Assembly: GCF_026745355.1 (NCBI RefSeq)
Contig: NC_079202.1
Coordinates: forward strand, 4,981,158-5,045,157
DNA length: 64,000 nt
Reading direction: 5' to 3'
Source of the DNA: Beta vulgaris subsp. vulgaris
Lineage: Eukaryota > Streptophyta > Magnoliopsida > Caryophyllales > Amaranthaceae
Within the stretch, counting starts at the first letter, position 1. The number at the start of each line of letters is the position of its first letter. Below the pieces are notes generated by a model. It saw only the letters and a list, made by a program, of their open reading frames with translations. It made no database searches and was not told the DNA's origin. Below are positions 57,891-64,000 of the stretch, one piece after another. Position numbers and translations under genes: made by a program.

Positions 57891-58058
57891 TGAAAGTAGA
57901 TTAATTCCCTGATTAATTAAGATTACAAACTCAACATATATACCAAACATACAGCTAACACTTAGCAACTAATTATGCTAATTCTTAGGAACTAATTATG
58001 CACATTCCTAAATACAAGGATCATGAAAATATTCTATATTTACATATATACTCTAACA
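57891..58058 (-). repeat. 5' LTR of Copia element 2
   Basis: Identical partner of 53254-53421, followed by the second TATCC copy. Confidence 0.95.
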
Positions 58059-58063
58059 TATCC

Positions 58064-58883
58064 TTTATGGAAGATGATGGTCTTTTTTCTCACTAACGAA
58101 AAAGAAACGGCTCAATTTTCATTTTAGAACAGGGCATCATAAATCTCCAAGATGGACATGCTTGAGTGTATCATGTTCATGGTACATCCAGGAAAAATTT
58201 GTAATTAATGTTCCAAAGGAGCTATATTTTACCCATTTCTAATTTGCTTATTTCTCTATCTTATTTCCTCATCTTTTTTTATCCCTCTTTTCATTTATTG
58301 TTTCTCTTACCTCCATTTTTCTCCCTTCTCCAGTGTTTCTCTTACCTCTAAATTTCTCCTACATTATTTCTCTCTCTGTCCTCCAAATTTACATTAAAAT
58401 TAATACTAACAACAAAATCAAATATTGGAGCTATGAAATACATCAATGGATGATTTAATTTCATATTTGATAATCAACATTAGAGTTCCAAAAAAATTCA
58501 AGGGTGGAATTAATTAATGATCTACAAAAGATGATTTAAGAATCGATGGTTTAAAGATTTATCTCACCTTCATTCTTTCTCTTACCTCAAAATTTCTCTT
58601 TCCTCCATTGTTTCTCACCTTCAAATTTCTTTCTTTCCTGGTTTCTCTATCATCATGGCCTATCAAATTAATATATTATAAAACATGATTTGAGAAAGTT
58701 GGTCTTCATCAATGGCAAAAACAAACATTGAAGTTTCAAAGTTCATGAATGGTGGACTTATTTTCACATTTGGAATAAGTATTGCAGTTTCAAATGAGCA
58801 TCCTCTTATGCTCAGTTGAAGTGTTTGCCATTTCAGAAAGTTTGCTCATTTGGGCAAATTTTAATAAGTGATTAGAAATAAGT
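58064..58883. other. Intergenic, no gene seen
   Basis: AT-rich and pyrimidine-rich sequence with repeated TTTCTCTTACCTC-type phrases (58300-58640). The phrase ATCATGTTCATGGTACATCCAG near 58160 recurs in modified form in the 80-bp repeat that follows. Confidence 0.45.
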
Positions 58884-59043
58884 AGAATTTTGCTCATTTG
58901 GATAATTTCAAATAAGCAATTAGTAAAAGATAGTCTTGGATACACCATGATCATGGTACACCCAGAATTTTGCTCATTTGGATAATTTCAAATAAGCAAT
59001 TAGTAAATGATAGTCTTGGATACACCATGATCATGGTACACCC
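58884..59043. repeat. 80-bp tandem duplication
   Basis: Two copies (58884-58963 and 58964-59043) beginning AGAATTTTGCTCATTTGGAT. They differ at one or two bases by eye. Each contains the near-palindrome ACCATGATCATGGT. Confidence 0.92.
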
Positions 59044-59340
59044 AACTTTACAATAAATTTTCGCGCGAACTAGTTAAACTACTTCACAAGTATTTTTTTT
59101 CCATAATTCAGAAAATACTCTCCAATAATAATTTATATTGAAATTTAAATCGGACGTGAGTAAAAATATTTATATTTTACCATATGATATTCGTTAATTT
59201 TGGAGTATTTCAATATCACTGAATATTTCTCTAGCAAAAAAAACCCCATTTTTAGTCGAATTACAGTTGATATTTTTTTTAACATGTAGTAGATTTAATT
59301 TCGACAATCAATTATTTTTAATCTTCTTTTTATAGACTAA

Positions 59341-59596
59341 GGAGTCGTTTGATTCAAGAGAGTAGTGGAAAGTGAAATGACACAGATAGATGAGGAGCAT
59401 GATAACAAAAAACTGCTACTTTTATTGAGTGTTAAGTTCAAGCCAAGGAATGGTAACCATTACCACTAGATAAGTAATGGATTTTGTTACTTGAGGGGGA
59501 AGGGAAGGTAAATATTGAGGAGATACATTATCATCAAGTAATGGTAATGGATTAATGAGTGATTGAACCAATTAAGAAGATAGTGAAAACGACCTC
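59341..59596. mobile_element. Tourist-like MITE
   Basis: Ends GGAGTCGTTTGATTC and, on the right, GAAAACGACCTC are short inverted repeats. A perfect TAA duplication is present (59338-59340 and 59597-59599). Length is 256 bp, non-coding. Confidence 0.68.
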
Positions 59597-60012
59597 TAAA
59601 TACAACTCTTTTTAAAAGAAGAGATGATTTTGATTCATGGATGTTTTAGATATTTTCATATGGATATAAAAAAATATTGTTCACTTTCAAAATTCATTGA
59701 TTAAATACTAACAATCATTTGCCTCATTCTTATTCTTCTTTTAAGGACACTTTTAATGTCGTTAATGCAGGCTCCCAAAAAAAAAAAGTCGAATTCTACG
59801 TGAAACATAAACCATTCTCCTTATTTATATCATTAAAACCTAACTACTAGCCTTTAATTTAGAAAAATATACAGTTAGCACTATTAACTAAAGATCATTG
59901 TGAACCTTCATGTTAGGTCATGAAATAGTAATATATCCAGTTTTCAAAAAATTCTCAATTGTGTTTCATTTTTGGAATGAAATATTTATAGTGCGCTTTG
60001 ATAAGCTTTTAG

Positions 60013-60085
60013 GAAAAAAAAAAAGAAGGGGAGGGAAGGGAAGAGAAGGGAAGGGAAGGGGAGGGGAGGGGAGGGAAGGGGAAGG
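60013..60085. repeat. Purine-only GGGAA/GGGGA repeat
   Basis: A run of GGGAAGGGAAGG- and GGGGAGGGG-type units, with almost no pyrimidines for about 70 bp. Open frames over it are artefacts. Confidence 0.85.
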
Positions 60086-60617
60086 AGAGAAGAGTCTTGA
60101 AGGTTTCCCTTGTTTGGTTAGGAGGGATTATGAGAGAAGGAAAAGGGACAAAAATTGTTAAAGATCGAGGAGAGAAAAAAGAGGTAAACCATGTAGAAAA
60201 AGACGAAAACAAAGGAACAAAGAGGAGAGAGAAAATAGGTTAACAATGGAGAGCAAATAAGAGAAGAGAGTTAGAAAATACTCAATGCCAAAATTAGTAG
60301 TGTTGCAAATAATTTGAGATTGTCATGATAAAGAAGTGATACCTCTTTATAGTCTCATCGTTTGATAAATTACTTGAAAGCTTAGGCATTTTTGAGTTAT
60401 TCATTTAAATTGTAATGGAACTATGATGTCGTAATGGAAGTATAATATTTCTTCCTTTACATAATGGTCATACATATGTATTATTCACTTTTAACTTTTA
60501 ACTTTTTCATTTTAAACAATCAAAAAGTGTGGTAAATGATCTTTCTAGATAGCCAAAAATCGAGATTTTCATCCAAAAGTAAAATATGATTTTTACTAGG
60601 TTTTTATATTGAATTCT

Positions 60618-61115
60618 ATCATTCAAGTCGTTTGGGATCCTCCATGTCTATCCCACTACAAACTCAACTTCGACGGCTTGGTCTCAAATAACTCAGCTGC
60701 TGGGGGGGGAGGGGGTGTTATTCTACGCAATAATAAAGGTGAACTCATCCATGCCACCTCTTGCAATATAGGAATCACTCTAGTGTTCGTGGCCGAGGCT
60801 ACTGCTCTTTAGAAGGGTCTTCAGAAGGGTCTTCTTTTGGCTTTGAATCATGGCATCCAGAATATCCACATCGAAGGTGACAATCTTCTCGTAATCAATG
60901 CGGTTAAAAAATTTTGGAAGGTCCCTTGGCAGATACAACTTATCATCGAGGACTTACATGCTCTACTTCAACAATTTCAATCCTATCAGATCCATTATGT
61001 CTATTGAGAAGCAAACAAAACTGCAGATTGGATAGCTAATGTAGGACATTTAGTTGAGTCTATTATTCCTTGTACTAATTCAGCCCTTCATTCCATTCTT
61101 GTAAATGACTTTTAG
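60618..61115 (+). pseudogene. LINE-type RNase H (RVT_3) fragment
   Basis: The plus-strand frame reads VVWDPPCLSHYKLNFDGLVS, then GGVILRNNKGELIHATSCN, FVAEATAL, a stop, then HIEGDNLLVINAVKKFWKV and YVY, a second stop, then EANKTADWIANVGHL. These are the four catalytic-residue motifs of the plant RNase H domain (FDG, AEA, GDN, ADW). The domain is complete in outline but has two in-frame stops, and a short duplication (AGAAGGGTCTTC) at about 60812. No other LINE domain is adjacent, so it is an orphan remnant. Confidence 0.82.
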
Positions 61116-61129
61116 AGTTCCCCTCGTGA

Positions 61130-62240
61130 TGAGGTCTCCTAGAATCCCTTTTTCTTACCTTATAAAAAAATATATATTAAGTATTTACTTTTTTATATTG
61201 ACCAACAACAACTAATTTTACTAAATACCTGCCTATAATGTAAATGTTTTATAGTAGAGGATTGCAGATTAGAGAAATTTGTCTTACAAATTTGCCAGTC
61301 TAGATGATCAATCAAGTCTTCTCACCTTAGCAACTAATTAAACATCAACTAACCCTCCATCAAGAATGATGCAAAGAGATTATACTCGAAGTTGATCATA
61401 AGCGGTACTATTTGTAAATTGGAATTTAATAATCGTCTTCGAATTATAGATCTTTTTAAGGGAGGAATGTAAGAGATGAACGATTTCAATTCAATAAAGT
61501 AAGCCATCTCAAGATCCATTGAACTTTATATTACCAAACTCATCTATAAACAACCAACAATCAAACAACAACTGATAATACAAAGTGCTATACTAACCGC
61601 CCACATTTTACGTAGCCAACATCCAGCATCCAGCTAGACCTGACAGTGGGTCAGGATGGCTCATGGGCGGCCAAACCCGGTCCATTGATGGGCCAGCCTA
61701 AAGTGGGTCCATTGGTCTACGAGCGAGTTACAAACGTGCCACAATTGTAAAAAAATATGGTGGCCTGTTTTTAACACGAGCTCGCTACCGGTCCATGCAA
61801 AATCCGCTTTGATTACGAGTGGCCAACATGAGGCATCAACAGGAGAGAAAAAGCAACACCAAAAAAATTGGGCAAGCAAACTCAATCGAAATAGCATCAC
61901 CAATTGAGGAGAGAGAATCAGAGAGCAAAGCAATTTGAGTAGTAAAATTGCTAATTAATTTAGTTGTTCATCACCTTAAAAACGCTCATTAATTAGTGGT
62001 TTTATTGCCATGTGAGAGGATATTAATAGGAACGCGTAATGTCGGGTAGGGATTCACCATTGCTCGATTCATATCAAAATTACTTTACATGCTTACCCTT
62101 TTAATTTGATCACTTTTCTTAAAAAATAGGTTTTCATTTTACTGTATTCGAAATAACAAAATTTCCTTTTCTATGTACTCCCTCGATTTTTTATTTTAAA
62201 TTTACACACTTTGTAGTTTGACAATATTTATGTACTTTGA
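61130..62240. other. Intergenic, no gene seen
   Basis: No supported coding. A GGGTCAGGATGGCTCATGGG segment near 61650 has the composition of the hAT copies, but ends were not found. A CTCCCTCGATTTTTTATTTTA Stowaway-like end lies at about 62178. Confidence 0.4.
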
Positions 62241-62249
62241 GTTTTTCTT

Positions 62250-62605
62250 TTTGACGAGAAAATAACTAGAGCTTAATTTATTCATTACTCTCAAAAATAT
62301 CAACCATTACAAAACTTTGGATTCTCAATCGATCCAACCATGCATTTCATGCCTAGAGTTATTTTCCATCAAGCTAGATTATAAGCAACTTGATTATTCT
62401 TATTTTTCACATGGGAGTAACTATTGTAAGAAAACAACCCTGTCAACACCAAAATATCATTGACAATTTCCCCAAAGTACTATGTTAATTCACCTTTGCC
62501 CCTAATTGATTGAACAACTTCATGTTGTCAATTATTTCCATAGTGATATGCATTAGCCCGACTTCAATGGCTACCGCCACATTAAGTTCACAACCCCCAG
62601 TCCCC
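62250..62605 (-). pseudogene. Second LINE RNase H remnant
   Basis: Minus-strand pieces in shifting frames read AVAIEVGLMHITME, DNMKLFNQL, VNDILVL and SYSHVKNKNNQVAYNLA. The last is close to the HVKRxxNxVAHNLAR end of the LINE RNase H domain, as also seen at 41821-42186. The frames are broken. It lies on the opposite strand from the remnant at 60618. Confidence 0.6.
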
Positions 62606-62619
62606 CACCTAAGAACTAG

Positions 62620-64000
62620 TTAGAGAAGGAGATGGTATCTATATATGTTTGATAATGTCTTTGAAATATGGTGACATATATATCTCATAACAGACATTAC
62701 TCATAAAAATAACGAAAAGGAGAAACATATAACAAGTTGGAGAAGTAGATGGTATGCTTTATGAATCACACTGAAGTAGTGTATGTGTTACTAGAAGTAT
62801 TGAAGAGGTGCAAAACTAAATTGATAGCTGAAAAATTACAGAGAAAAGATGGTATCTATATCTGAGGATGTCTTCGAAATCTAGTTTTTCACATGATATA
62901 GTGAGATCCAAGGTAATATAAAATGGGTCATATTTCTCTAGGAGGGAGGAGCTGAAAGAGGTTGATCATATGGTAGATTTTTTGTGTTGAAGAAGAGAGC
63001 TGAGAAAACACTACTGATGAATTCAATAAAAGAAACACCATTATAAACAACTTCATCATGCTCCCTCTCATCTTGCTACTAGTATAAAGTATTTCATAAG
63101 CTATAATTTGGTTGCAAGGGCGCAAGTTAACTGACTTGGAAATGCCAAATCACAAACAATCCTGATAAGAACTAAGAAGTACTACAAGCTAGTGTTTGAA
63201 TTGAATACATTCATTTCAAATGCTTAATTTCAAACCCTCACATTCAAATCTAAATCATCTGTTTGGGAAAATAAAACAAGAATTTTAAATTCATCATTTT
63301 ATAAAAAATGAAAAAGAACCCCATCTTTTGTCATCTCTTTCCTCCTTCAAGCTCCTCTATTTCACTGAGTTCCTTCCTCCTTCCACTTTTCTCAAAAAGC
63401 AGTTTTTTTCATCCCAACAAAAGAAGAAATGAAGAATCTTGCAACTTTCGATTTTTCTATCTTTGTAAACAAAAAAAAAAGATTTATCATCTACTGATTT
63501 CCTTTTCCTTTTAATCTGTTTCATCGCCATCATGAATTCATCAGTAATTTTTAACTAAAAATCAAAACTTAATAGAGCTTTAATGGTGATCTAGGTTTAG
63601 GAGAGAGAAAGGGGAAAGACGATAGATAGAAGGAATGAGAGATTTACATGATGAAGAGATAGTGTGGCTGGATTTTAAATATGTGGATTTGAGAAGGGAT
63701 ATCAAATCCTAAAAAACGTGCTTATAATTTTAAAGGCATAAAATTGTAGCAAATACAACTCCAAATACTTAGATTATCCAAACACAATATGTGGACCAAT
63801 TCCATCATTTGAAATGAAATGCTACTATCCAAACAGACCATAATGGGATTTAGAAACTGGGTTCTGGGAAAGAGAAAATTTGGGTAAATGCGTCAACAGT
63901 CAAACTTTCCCTCATTAATTTGCACTCACGCATTTGTATACGAGATATCCTAGGAAATGGTAAAAGTTGATATAGAGACAGTTAGAGATTTTGTAAGTCA
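62620..64000. other. Intergenic, possible MITE
   Basis: No gene is seen. TTGGGAAAATAAAACAAG near 63263 and TACTATCCAAACAGACC near 63815 suggest a TIR element with CTGTTTGG-type ends, but the boundaries could not be matched. The sequence at 63300-63540 is Ser/Phe-rich in translation and looks like low-complexity DNA. Confidence 0.35.

Larger units (their letters stand above)
53254..58058 (-). mobile_element. Young Ty1/Copia LTR retrotransposon, short LTRs
   Basis: Two 168-bp LTRs (53254-53421 and 57891-58058) are identical over their full length by eye. They are flanked by a perfect TATCC duplication (53249-53253 and 58059-58063). Total length is 4805 bp, coding on the minus strand. The primer-binding site and polypurine tract are intact. 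The polyprotein reads Gag, protease, integrase, RT and RNase H with only two frame changes (near 55952 and near 53630). Identical LTRs mean a very recent insertion. Confidence 0.97.

Noticed and set aside
60009..60212. Ser/Pro/Phe-rich and Gly/Lys/Glu-rich open frames
   Set aside because: They are produced by the GGGAA/GGGGA purine repeat.
1..64000. CRISPR arrays, rRNA or bacterial operon features
   Set aside because: Introns, plant-type transposons and plant gene families show eukaryotic nuclear DNA. The tandem repeats seen are minisatellites, not spacer-repeat arrays.

Overview
The window is plant nuclear DNA, almost certainly from a eudicot. It is AT-rich, has GT-AG introns, two recognisable plant genes and a dense load of plant-type transposable elements. 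The repeat flavour (GATCAGATCAGA-rich Tourist-like elements, GGTCAGAC-palindrome MULEs) suggests Caryophyllales, but that is only an impression and was not tested.

Only two genes look intact. The first, on the + strand, is a 14-exon AUXIN RESPONSE FACTOR 5 / MONOPTEROS orthologue (23888-30599, 876 aa), with a long upstream-ORF-rich leader. The second, on the - strand, is a single-exon probable methyltransferase of the Arabidopsis At1g29790 type (50830-52095, 421 aa). They are unrelated in function and about 20 kb apart.

Everything else is transposon-derived or unassigned intergenic DNA. From left to right: a Copia retrotransposon (1475-9885, 713-bp LTRs, TSD AGAAG, decayed gag-pol); a possible MULE; a non-autonomous CACTA element (11994-13451); two MULEs (13890-14449; 14741-15560 with telomere-like repeats); a Pack-MULE carrying the first exon of a SYP2-type syntaxin gene (15688-16495); a Tourist-like element (17305-18263); and a hAT element (18365-19067). 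Next, a tandem duplication (20430-22435), whose second unit carries a MITE with auxin-response-element motifs, leads into ARF5. Downstream of ARF5 are MITEs, a non-autonomous Helitron (34551-35738) and a TIR element.

From about 40.6 to 48.2 kb lies a three-level nest. A Pack-MULE carries a fragment of a DYW-type PPR gene. One of its inverted repeats is split by a second Tourist-like copy (41478-48154). That copy is itself split by a 5.6-kb LINE (41790-47357). A hAT element (48664-49060) follows. Upstream of the methyltransferase gene sits a very young Copia element (53254-58058) with two identical 168-bp LTRs and TSD TATCC. The right end holds a tandem repeat, a Tourist MITE and two decayed LINE RNase H fragments.

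All boundaries, identities and exon joins were read by eye. No alignment or database search was run.
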